Source of the DNA: Chloroflexota bacterium
GTDB lineage: Bacteria; Chloroflexota; UBA6077; JADZDV01
Reading direction: 5' to 3'
DNA length: 5,423 nt
NCBI GenBank assembly: GCA_020850915.1
Contig: JADZDV010000103.1
Location: 1 to 5,423, forward strand
The notes beneath the pieces are model-generated. The model made no database searches, was not told where the DNA came from, and saw only the letters and a program-made list of their open reading frames with translations. This document shows positions 1 through 5,201 of the stretch, one piece after another. Each line of letters begins with the position of its first letter. Position 1 is the stretch's first letter. Position numbers and translations under genes: made by a program.

Positions 1-151
1 CCGGCGAGGGCCATACCCCCCCCCCGACCTCCCCCCGCTGGGGGGAGGAGCAGACCCCCGCTGGCACCCAGCATCGCAGGAACACGAGACCCCGGCCAAC
101 ACTCCTCCCCCCAGCGGGGGGAGGTCGGGTGGGGGGTGTGGCCCTCGCCGG
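1..151. repeat. 50-bp near-perfect inverted repeat with 51-bp spacer
   Basis: Bases 1-50 are the reverse complement of 102-151 at 48 of 50 positions. The inner 25 bp (26-50 against 102-126) match exactly, and the two mismatches fall in the G-run and in the TATGG/TGTGG of the outer part. Each arm has its own small palindrome, CCTCCCCCC-GCT-GGGGGGAGG at 28-48 and its complement at 104-124, so each could form a 9-bp stem with a 3-nt loop. The outer half of each arm is one partial copy of the 36-bp unit that makes up the array at 127-342. The left arm reaches the first base of the window, so the inverted part may continue outside. Spacer 51-101 has no gene but holds a partial match (ACCCCCGCTGG) to the small palindrome. 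Confidence 0.93.
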
Positions 152-342
152 AGCAGGTCGTCGGGTGGGGGGTATGGCCCTCGCCGGTGCAGGTCGTCGG
201 GTGGGGGGTATGGCCCTCGCCGGTGCAGGTCGTCAGGTGGGGGGTATGGCCCTCGCCGGAGCAGGTCGTCAGGTGGGGGGTATGGCCCTCGCCGGAGCAG
301 GTCGTCGGGTGGGGGGTGTGGCCCTCGCCGGAGCAGGTCGTC
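127..342 (+). repeat. Six tandem copies of a G-rich 36-bp unit (minisatellite)
   Basis: Six uninterrupted 36-bp units start at 127, 163, 199, 235, 271 and 307. They differ at only three positions of the unit: 1 (G/A), 12 (G/A) and 26 (A/T). Units 1 and 6 are identical, as are 2 and 3, and 4 and 5. A seventh copy breaks down after GGGTGGGAGG at 343. Each unit begins GGGTGGGGGG or AGGTGGGGGG, so the plus strand has regularly spaced G-tracts capable of G-quadruplex formation. There are no unique spacers, so this is not CRISPR. Because 36 is divisible by three, two plus-strand frames stay open across the array and give a low-complexity Gly/Ala/Arg peptide. I see no ribosome binding site and do not regard it as a gene. 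Copy number is probably variable between strains. Confidence 0.95.
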
Positions 343-441
343 GGGTGGGAGGCTCGTCCTCGACAAGCTGCCCACGTCCGCGGCCTCTGCCCACCTGACG
401 AGCGACCTCCGCTTCAGTCGCCCTCTCGCGCAGAAAAGCGA

Positions 442-470
442 TTGACGTCTCGGCCCGGTGCCTTTACGAT
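442..470 (+). promoter_or_regulatory. Candidate sigma70-type promoter for the ABC operon
   Basis: TTGACG (442-447) matches five of six bases of the -35 consensus. It is followed after exactly 17 bases by TACGAT (465-470), which matches four of six bases of the -10 consensus. Transcription would start near 477, giving a leader of about 230 nt to the ATPase start. This is the best promoter-like pair upstream of the operon; it is predicted from sequence only. Confidence 0.5.
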
Positions 471-690
471 CTTGTACAGACGGCGCGGCCGTGCCAGGCC
501 TTTGCCTTTCTCGCTCGCGTGTGCCATGGCCAGCGGGACGCCGCGCGGAGGAACGGGCATCTCGGCGGGTGGAGCGGCACGGCCGACGTCGGAGAGCGCG
601 GATGGTCTAAGCTTTGGACCTGACGTGGACGGGAGGTGACGCCGCGTCCGGGCTGGCCTGCCCGGCGGGACGGGGCGCCTGTGGAGTGAT

Positions 691-696
691 GAGGAG
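691..696 (+). promoter_or_regulatory. Ribosome binding site deciding the ATPase start
   Basis: GAGGAG ends ten bases before GTG at 707 and supports that codon over the upstream TTG (614) and ATG (689). Confidence 0.55.
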
Positions 697-706
697 TGAG
701 CGTAGC

Positions 707-1513
707 GTGACGACAGCAGTGCAGTCGCCAACCTCGGTGCGCGAAGAGATCATCGAAGTCCGCGATCTCACCAAGGTCTACCCAACCCAGAAAGGCGAGC
801 CGGTCACGGCGCTCTCGAACATCAACTTCGAGGTGCAGGAGGGTGAGTTCATCACCTGCGTCGGCCCCAGCGGGTGCGGTAAGACCACCCTGCTGAAGAT
901 CCTGGCCGGACTCCAGCCCAAGACCACCGGCGAGGTCCGGCTCCGCGGCACGCCCGTCGTCGGCGCGCGCCGCGACATCGGCATCGTCTTCCAGAACTCG
1001 GTGCTCCTCCCCTGGCGAACAGTGCTCCAGAACACCTTGCTGCCGATCGAAGTCCACGGGCTGGACAAGTCCAGGTTCGTCCCTCGTGCGAAGGAGCTGA
1101 TCCAGATGGCCGGCCTGGCCGGCTTCGAGGAGAAGTACCCCTTTGAGCTGTCTGGCGGCATGCAGCAGCGCAACTCGATCATTCGCGCCCTGATCCACGA
1201 TCCCGCCTTGCTCCTGATGGACGAGCCGTTCGGCGCGCTGGACGCTATGACCCGCGAGCTGATGAATGTCGAGCTCCAGCGGATCTGGCAGGAGTCGCAG
1301 AAGACGGTGTTCTTCATCACGCACTCCATCTCGGAAGCGGTCTTCCTGGCCGACCGGGTCATTGTCCTCTCGGCGCGCCCAGGGCGGATCGCCGAGATCG
1401 TCACGGTCGAGCTCCCGCGCCCGCGCGACCTCGATATGATGAGCGGGCCAGAGTTCGGGCAGTACGTCACCCGTATCCGGCATCGCTTTGACCTCCGGGG
1501 AGGCATTGACTAG
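707..1513 (+). CDS. ABC transporter ATP-binding protein, NitT/TauT/SsuB type
   Basis: This is the cytoplasmic ATPase of a nitrate/sulfonate/taurine/HMP-type importer. It hydrolyses ATP to drive uptake through the permease encoded next. With a GTG start at 707 it is 268 aa, the usual family length. Visible motifs are Walker A GPSGCGKTT (about residues 53-61), Q-loop Q96, ABC signature LSGGMQQR (148-155), Walker B LLLMDE (168-173), D-loop ALD (177-179) and switch H206. The GTG is preferred because GAGGAG lies at 691-696, ten bases upstream, and the protein then begins directly with the domain. TTG at 614 would add a Cys/Gly-rich tail unlike the family, and ATG at 689 has a GGAG only two bases away. 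After LSGGMQQR the sequence is NSIIRAL rather than the common VAIARAL, with all catalytic residues kept. The substrate cannot be read from the ATPase. Confidence 0.95.
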   Translation: MTTAVQSPTSVREEIIEVRDLTKVYPTQKGEPVTALSNINFEVQEGEFITCVGPSGCGKTTLLKILAGLQPKTTGEVRLRGTPVVGARRDIGIVFQNSVLLPWRTVLQNTLLPIEVHGLDKSRFVPRAKELIQMAGLAGFEEKYPFELSGGMQQRNSIIRALIHDPALLLMDEPFGALDAMTRELMNVELQRIWQESQKTVFFITHSISEAVFLADRVIVLSARPGRIAEIVTVELPRPRDLDMMSGPEFGQYVTRIRHRFDLRGGID

Positions 1514-1514
1514 G

Positions 1515-2375
1515 ATGGCTCACGCAGAGACACAGACTCAGACCCAGCCTCGCGCCCCCACGTTCTCCGTCACCCTGCTCCAGCGGCGGCCAGAGTTGAT
1601 CCTAATCCCGCTGGTATTCGTGGTCGTCATGCTGGTGTGGGAGTACGGCGTTCAGCTCTTGCGGGTGGAGGCATTCATCCTCCCACCACCCTCGGCCATC
1701 TGGCGCGCTCTGGTGCGCGGCCTGAGCGCCGCGCCGAACGCCCGCGACGGCTACTGGCTGCACGCCTGGATCACTCTGTCCGAGGCGCTCAGCGGCTTCG
1801 TCGTCGGCAGCACGCTCGGCATCCTGCTCGGGACGCTGATCAGCCAGTCCCGGCTGATGGAGCTGACCCTCAAACCGTACCTTGTCGCGGTCCAGAGCCT
1901 GCCGAAGGTCGCCATCGCCCCGCTGTTCGTCATCTGGTTCGGCTTCGGGATGGAGTCCAAGGTCATCATCTGCTCCCTCCTGACCTTCTTCCCGCTCCTG
2001 GTGAACTCGGTGGCGGGTTTCCACGGCGTCGATACGGAGCGCGTGGAGCTGATGAAAGGGCTCGCGGCTACGCGCTGGCAGATCTTCACCAAGGTCGCCT
2101 TCCCCAGCGCGCTGCCGTTCATCTTCGCGGGCCTGGACATGGCGATCGTCTACTCGGTGCTCGGCGCGATCGTCGGCGAGTTCGTCGGCGCTCAGCGCGG
2201 CCTGGGCGTGCTCATCCTGCAGATGAACTTCGCGATGGACGTTGCTGGCGCTTTTAGCGTCTTCGTCGTTCTCTCTGCCCTCGGCATTGGACTCAGCAGC
2301 ATCCTCAACGTGGTGCGCAGCCGCGTCCTCTTCTGGGCGCCCTCCGAGCGGACGCAGCGCACGACCGGCGCCTAG
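1515..2375 (+). CDS. ABC transporter permease, NitT/TauT/SsuC type
   Basis: Inner-membrane permease of the same importer, 286 aa, which is typical for the SsuC/TauC family (BPD_transp_1 fold). A short Gln/Thr-rich N-terminus (AETQTQTQ, 4-11) precedes the first membrane segment (about 28-49). The family-type ILPPPSAIW follows (55-63). Further hydrophobic segments lie near 86-109, 123-145, 149-169, 200-221 and 244-267. The cytoplasmic EAA-type coupling loop is about 178-206 (ELMKGLAATRW through LPFIFAG), which contacts the ATPase. ATG at 1515 is chosen because it begins one base after the ATPase stop and has GGGGAGG at 1497-1503, 11 bases upstream. ATG at 1488 would overlap the ATPase and lacks a better site. 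The tight spacing indicates one transcript and coupled translation. No periplasmic binding protein gene is adjacent in this window. Confidence 0.95.
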   Translation: MAHAETQTQTQPRAPTFSVTLLQRRPELILIPLVFVVVMLVWEYGVQLLRVEAFILPPPSAIWRALVRGLSAAPNARDGYWLHAWITLSEALSGFVVGSTLGILLGTLISQSRLMELTLKPYLVAVQSLPKVAIAPLFVIWFGFGMESKVIICSLLTFFPLLVNSVAGFHGVDTERVELMKGLAATRWQIFTKVAFPSALPFIFAGLDMAIVYSVLGAIVGEFVGAQRGLGVLILQMNFAMDVAGAFSVFVVLSALGIGLSSILNVVRSRVLFWAPSERTQRTTGA

Positions 2376-2392
2376 TGGGACCGGCGCCAACC

Positions 2393-2418
2393 GGAGCGAA
2401 GGGCACGCCCTTCGCTCC
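2393..2418 (+). terminator. Hairpin after the ABC operon
   Basis: GGAGCGAAGGG (2393-2403) pairs perfectly with CCCTTCGCTCC (2408-2418) around the loop CACG. The stem is 11 bp and begins 17 bases after the permease stop. CGCCA (2385-2389) and TGGCG (2428-2432) could extend it across an internal loop. No T-run follows on either strand, so it may act as a GC-rich terminator without a U-tract or as a 3'-end stabiliser. Confidence 0.65.
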
Positions 2419-2483
2419 GACACCGGCTGGCGTCCGCGGGTCACCCCGGCGGTCGGCCAACTGCGAAGCGGGATAAGGAACTC

Positions 2484-2687
2484 ATGCCCAGCCAGAGTTA
2501 GGATGCCAGCGGTCACGGCGCGCAGACCGTGCAGCATGTCGCCGACCTGTGCGATCCTCGGCAGCTCTCCGAGGTCCGGTGGCGGGATGTCGAGTACCGC
2601 TACGACGGCTCGCGAAGTGCTGCCGACTTCAACGCCACGCCCCAGGCGGCCTCGGCTGCTCGAGTGGCGGGCGCATGGTCATGCTGA
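2484..2687 (+). pseudogene. Short coding-like fragment with TAG at codon 6
   Basis: ATG at 2484 has AAGGA at 2475-2479, a well-spaced ribosome binding site. The frame reads MPSQS, then TAG (2499-2501), then stays open for 61 codons to TGA at 2685. The part after the TAG looks like protein, for example LCDPRQLSEVRWRDVEYRYD (about residues 22-41). Near 2650 coding character seems to move to another frame (GGRMVMLSAMRPRDLR, stop at about 2717), which suggests a further frameshift. The insertion sequence begins 37 bases later. I do not recognise the family. The reading is a decayed gene, possibly cut by the IS; the alternative is chance open sequence in GC-rich DNA. Confidence 0.35.
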
Positions 2688-2753
2688 GCGCCATGCGGCC
2701 GCGCGATCTCCGCTAGATCGCTCCCTCGAGGCGCGGCCTCAGCCTCTGGTCCG

Positions 2754-2782
2754 GACTCGGTTTCATCTCGTGTAGGTGAACT
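2754..2782 (+). repeat. Left inverted end of the IS
   Basis: Compared with the right end read inward, 19 of 29 positions match: nine exact at the tip (GACTCGGTT), then GTGT and GGTG further in at the same spacing (2770-2773 and 2775-2778). The regular spacing of the matching blocks makes chance unlikely. Confidence 0.6.
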
Positions 2783-2840
2783 TGACGGTCGTGTTGGTGA
2801 GCGTTGGCGCAGGGTTGAGAGCAACACACCAGGCCAGGGA

Positions 2841-2886
2841 ACCCCTTCCCCGCGGGTGCTGCCCTGGTGGACAGCATCCCAGGGGT
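2841..2886 (-). terminator. Hairpin downstream of the transposase
   Basis: ACCCCT (2841-2846) pairs with AGGGGT (2881-2886). Inside it GGGTGCTG (2854-2861) pairs with CAGCATCCC (2872-2880) apart from one bulged T. CCCTGG (2862-2867) could instead pair with CCAGGG further right. It begins nine bases after the transposase stop on the minus strand and has no T-run. It may terminate the transposase transcript or form part of the IS end. Confidence 0.4.
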
Positions 2887-2895
2887 CTGAGGCGA

Positions 2896-4181
2896 TCACA
2901 CGCCCAGAGCATCCAGATACCTGACTTCCCCCGGCGACAGCCCAGCCAGGGCGAGGGGGCTCTGGCCGGGGTGGCGGTACTTCCTCTTGCGTTCACTCCG
3001 TTCCTGAGCGGGCTCGGAGTTGTGGTAGATCGCCCAGAGCAACGCCGCCCGCTCCAGACGCTGCTCGCTGCCGTGATTCCGCCCGTGGCTCAACCGCTGG
3101 CGGAAGTCTCGCCAGAGCCATTCTGGCGAGGCCCGCCCGAGGCCCTGGTTGTAGCCACACAGGTGCACCAGCGCCGCCTCCAGGTGGGCAGCTACCGCGC
3201 GGGCCACCGTGCCCCCCACCTCGTGCGCCGCCAGCGCCGCCAGGGCTGCCTGAGCGGTCGCCTCGTCACCGGCGTCGAAGACCGCCCGGATCAAGCCGAC
3301 CAACGTCCGCCGCGCCGTCCGCCGCGCCTGGGCGGCGGTGCCCTCGAGCCCGACGGCCGCCTGGACCGTGGCGTGCGCGACCTCCCCAGCCAAGCCGCGC
3401 CAGAGGTGGAAGACACACCGCTGGCGGCTGACCCAGGGCAACCCCTGGCAGAGGTAGCTTTCCAGCCCCTTGGCCCCATCGCTGGCGAGCCCACGGAGCT
3501 CCGCCAGCACCAGCCTGGCCTGGGCGGCCCGGTCGAACAGCGCCGCCCAGTGCGCTGCCGCCTCTTCCCCGACCGCCACCACCGGCGGCCAGACCAGCCC
3601 GGTCAGCGGGTCGGTCAGTCCCAGCACCACCCGCTTCGCTCCACCGGCCAGCCGGGCCCAGAGCCCATCAGCGGCCAGTTGGCCCGCCGTCTCGGCCCCG
3701 GCCAGTTGCCCGGGCACCCTCCTCTGGGCCGCCTGCCCAGCCTGCTCCAGCCAGCGCTCCACGGTCCTGGCGTGCAACCGACAGGTCGCGGGCTCCGCCG
3801 GCGCCGGGTCCAGCGGGCGCCAGAGCTGCCACCGCTCCTGCCGCCCCAGCCAGGACCGCGCCACCTCGGCCGTTCGCCGCGCCGAGGTTCCCAGGTGTTG
3901 CCAGTGGTCGATCGCACACCGCCGCACGTCCCGGGCGTACCAGCCCCCCGCACCAGCAGCGCGGACCGTTCCGACTACGTCCGCCCGCACGGCCCACACT
4001 GGTGGCGCTGCACCTGCACCACCCGCCGCCCCTCCAGCACCCACGGCTGGCGGGTGTAGCTGCCTCACTTGCACGTCAGCGTCTCGCCACAGGCCGGGCA
4101 GCGTCGCCAATCCCAGCCCGTCCGACCAGCCAGCTCTCGCAACGCCTGCAGGAACGCCTGACCACGCTCTATGATGTTCAT
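2896..4181 (-). pseudogene. Broken DDE transposase (Mutator-like, zinc-ribbon N-terminus)
   Basis: Repaired, this would be a 428-aa IS transposase. The start is ATG at 4181-4179 with GAGG five bases upstream. The first 78 codons give a two-CxxC zinc ribbon (C28, C31, C62, C65) but contain TGA at codon 39 (4067-4065) and TAG at codon 69 (3977-3975). A one-base loss in the G-run at 3949-3944 then moves the frame. From WYARDVRRCAIDHW (residue 81) onward the frame is open to TGA at 2898-2896. Catalytic candidates are D172 (in AADGLW), D235 (in LASDGAKGLE) and E373 (in RNHGSEQRLE). A C-x2-H pair (RCVFHLW, C256/H259) follows the second Asp, as in Mutator-superfamily enzymes (IS256, ISLre2 and relatives). 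A basic C-terminus with RKYRHPGQSPLALAGL follows. The exact IS family is not certain. The open frame running from 4332 is out of frame for its first 130 codons and misrepresents the N-terminus. Confidence 0.82.
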
Positions 4182-4260
4182 GGGTGCCTCGACTATCGGG
4201 TGGTGTGGTGACTCCCCTATGGTCGCGGCACCCTTTCCTTCTTGTCACCTTTTCCGGCTC

Positions 4261-4289
4261 ATCCCACCAACACACTCTAGAACCGAGTC
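4261..4289 (-). repeat. Right inverted end of the IS
   Basis: Read on the minus strand from 4289 this begins GACTCGGTTCTAGAGTGTGT and continues TGGTG, matching the left end in the tip and in two inner blocks. It lies just upstream of the transposase start, where such an end usually overlaps or abuts the promoter. Confidence 0.6.
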
Positions 4290-4382
4290 GCGGGACGTCG
4301 GATGCCGTTGCCGAGCGACCACGTCGGACCACGCGAGACGGCGGGAGGCGCCGGGAGGCGTGGCGGGTCGCTCAGCTCTTCT

Positions 4383-4411
4383 GAAGCGGGGCCACGTCAT
4401 GGCCCCGCTTC
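4383..4411 (-). terminator. Hairpin after the cupin/barrel gene pair
   Basis: GAAGCGGGGCCA (4383-4394) pairs perfectly with TGGCCCCGCTTC (4400-4411) around CGTCA, a 12-bp stem. It starts six bases past the stop of the 95-aa gene on the minus strand. No T-run follows, the same design as the hairpin after the ABC operon. Confidence 0.65.
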
Positions 4412-4417
4412 GCTCGG

Positions 4418-4705
4418 TCAGGGCTGGAGGTTGTAGACCTCAAAGGCAGTCTCCTGTGGCGGCGAGCTGAAGCCGCCCGGAATGCCCTGCTGCATGCGCG
4501 GCATCAGGATGGTGTCGCGGAACCGCTCCCAGCTCTCCCTGGACTCGTGGACCGCCACGATCGTCCAGCCGCCGGCTGACGGGCCGCCCGCGTGGAAGAT
4601 CTGCCCCTCCGGCAGTCGATCTCTGCTGGGATGCACCGCCGCGATGGATACCTCGTACTGCTCCTGTGTACCGCCCGGGAAGAAATGCACGATTCCGTAC
4701 GTCAT
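4418..4705 (-). CDS. Dimeric alpha-beta barrel (ABM-like) protein, 95 aa
   Basis: A small cytoplasmic protein with the pattern of single-domain dimeric alpha-beta barrel proteins related to antibiotic biosynthesis monooxygenases. A first strand ending in PGGT (YGIVHFFPGGTQEQYE, 3-18) leads into a helix, then GQIFHAGGPSAGGWTIVAVHES (34-55) as the paired strands. ESWERFRDTILMPRMQ (57-72) forms the second long helix, and a last strand reads AFEVYNL (87-93). Length matches the usual 90-105 aa. Such proteins work as dimers, some as cofactor-free oxygenases and many with no known reaction. The conserved histidines (H25, H38, H53) are worth noting, but no active site can be assigned. The start at 4705 is well supported: GGAAGGAG (4720-4713) lies seven bases upstream. 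It follows the cupin gene by 85 bases and is likely co-transcribed with it. Confidence 0.85.
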   Translation of the reverse strand: MTYGIVHFFPGGTQEQYEVSIAAVHPSRDRLPEGQIFHAGGPSAGGWTIVAVHESRESWERFRDTILMPRMQQGIPGGFSSPPQETAFEVYNLQP

Positions 4706-4712
4706 GGCTGCG

Positions 4713-4720
4713 CTCCTTCC
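4713..4720 (-). promoter_or_regulatory. Strong ribosome binding site of the 95-aa gene
   Basis: GGAAGGAG on the minus strand, seven bases before ATG at 4705, fixes this start. Confidence 0.7.
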
Positions 4721-4757
4721 GCGGCGCTTCTCCCTCCAGATTCGCCGCGCCTACCCG

Positions 4758-4802
4758 CTTCGGCTCCAATGCCTGATCCGACTCCAATGCCTACTTCGGC
4801 TC
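4758..4802 (-). repeat. 18-bp tandem repeat across the cupin stop codon
   Basis: On the minus strand two full 18-bp units, GAGCCGAAGTAGGCATTG (4802-4785) and GAGTCGGATCAGGCATTG (4784-4767), are followed by half a unit, GAGCCGAAG (4766-4758). The TAG in the first unit is the cupin stop (4793-4791); the second unit has CAG at that place. The period is a multiple of three. Confidence 0.85.
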
Positions 4803-5087
4803 GAAGAAGAGGGCGTGGACTACGGTCCCTCCGATGTTCTCGGTGGCGTGTTCCTCCGCATCTCGCCAGATCGTCGCGCCTTCGGGCAGCTCCAGTTCGG
4901 CCGTCTCGCCAGCCGCCGAGGTAAACCTGACTCTACCCCCAGAGAGTAGATGGACCACGTAGCCGGGATGCGAATGCAGTTCCGAACGATCGCCAGGCTG
5001 CATGATGACTTCAAGCAGTCGCGCGTGCTCGTCCTCAAAGCGCACCGCATAGACATGGGGCGCCACCTTCGCTGCGTCGTCAACCAT
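4791..5087 (-). CDS. Small single-domain cupin protein, 98 aa
   Basis: A one-domain beta-barrel cupin, probably cytoplasmic. Motif 1 is PGDRSELHSHPGYVVHLLSGGRV (31-53), with H38 and H40 as metal ligands and a Pro/Gly/Tyr stretch where many cupins have Glu. Motif 2 is PEGATIWRDAEEHATENIG (68-86), with H80 as the third ligand and N84. The protein is a typical minimal cupin; the family includes dioxygenases, isomerases and binding proteins, so no reaction is assigned. ATG at 5087 is chosen because GGGAGG (5101-5096) lies eight bases upstream. The longer frame from 5150 would add 21 residues, including this ribosome binding site. The gene leads a two-gene minus-strand unit with the alpha-beta barrel protein. 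Its stop lies in an 18-bp repeat, so the C-terminal length may differ among relatives. Confidence 0.88.
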   Translation of the reverse strand: MVDDAAKVAPHVYAVRFEDEHARLLEVIMQPGDRSELHSHPGYVVHLLSGGRVRFTSAAGETAELELPEGATIWRDAEEHATENIGGTVVHALFFEPK

Positions 5088-5095
5088 CCTTGCCG

Positions 5096-5101
5096 CCTCC
5101 C
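5096..5101 (-). promoter_or_regulatory. Ribosome binding site deciding the cupin start
   Basis: GGGAGG on the minus strand, eight bases before ATG at 5087, favours that start over the longer frame from 5150. Confidence 0.65.
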
Positions 5102-5157
5102 GAATGGTTCTTTGCGCCGGCAGTGCCGGTCGCCTTCCACACGATATCACGCGCTGG

Positions 5158-5201
5158 GTGAATTCAGGATTACAGATTGCTTAGGTAAGCGTGAATTCCA
5201 G
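5158..5201 (-). promoter_or_regulatory. Possible cupin-operon promoter between GTGAATTC repeats
   Basis: GTGAATTCAG (5158-5167) and GTGAATTCCAG (5191-5201) are direct repeats 33 bases apart, close to three helical turns. Between them the minus strand has TGTAAT (5174-5169), five of six bases of a -10 box, but no good -35 at the right spacing. This AT-richer island stands out against the GC-rich surroundings and lies 71 bases from the cupin start, so it may hold the promoter and an operator. Confidence 0.3.

Larger units (their letters stand above)
343..706 (+). other. Intergenic region and long leader before the ABC operon
   Basis: No convincing gene lies in this 364-base stretch. It holds a degenerate inverted match to the array unit (CCACCTGACGAGCGACCT at 391-408), the promoter candidate at 442-470, and then about 230 nt of leader before the chosen start at 707. 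GGAGGTGA at 632-639 is a perfect anti-SD complement, but no ATG, GTG or TTG lies 5-12 bases after it. I looked for the conserved boxes of a TPP riboswitch, because related importers carry thiamine precursors, and did not see them. Open frames here on either strand are shadows running in from the array or from the ATPase. Confidence 0.6.
2376..2753. other. Intergenic stretch between ABC operon and IS
   Basis: This 378-base stretch holds the operon-end hairpin (2393-2418) and the possible gene remnant (2484-2687). I see no intact gene, RNA gene or clear promoter in the rest. Longer open frames on either strand here have no ribosome binding site and low-complexity translations. Confidence 0.6.
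2754..4289 (-). mobile_element. Degenerate insertion sequence, about 1.54 kb
   Basis: The element is bounded by imperfect inverted ends that both begin GACTCGGTT (2754-2762 and the complement of 4281-4289). It contains one minus-strand DDE transposase, now broken. There are about 108 bp from the right end to the transposase ATG and 142 bp from its stop to the left end, the compact layout of an IS. No matching direct duplication is visible in the eight or nine bases outside the ends, so either the ends have decayed, the flanks have rearranged, or my boundary is off by a few bases. The broken transposase means it can only move if an intact relative supplies the enzyme. Confidence 0.7.

Noticed and set aside
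127..342. CRISPR array with 36-bp repeats
   Set aside because: The 36-bp units follow each other with no unique spacers, so it is a plain tandem repeat.
129..639. Repeat-rich Gly/Ala/Arg or Trp/Pro/Ser protein encoded by the array
   Set aside because: Two frames are open only because the period is divisible by three; there is no ribosome binding site, and the frames run into unrelated sequence.
478..706. TPP riboswitch in the importer leader
   Set aside because: The conserved CTGAGA and ACCTGA-type core boxes are not present in the right arrangement.
464..1506. Minus-strand open frames over the ATPase gene
   Set aside because: They are GC-rich shadows of the clearly recognised ATPase on the plus strand.
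1602..2537. Long minus-strand frame over the permease
   Set aside because: Its composition is the Asp/Glu/Arg/Ala-rich type expected opposite a GC-rich membrane gene, and the plus-strand permease is unmistakable.
2776..4059. 427-codon plus-strand frame over the IS
   Set aside because: It is the Pro/Arg/Gln-rich antisense shadow of the transposase.
2484..4181. Stop-codon reassignment or programmed recoding explaining the in-frame TAG and TGA codons
   Set aside because: TAG and TGA end the good genes here, and the transposase also needs a one-base repair, so ordinary decay is simpler.
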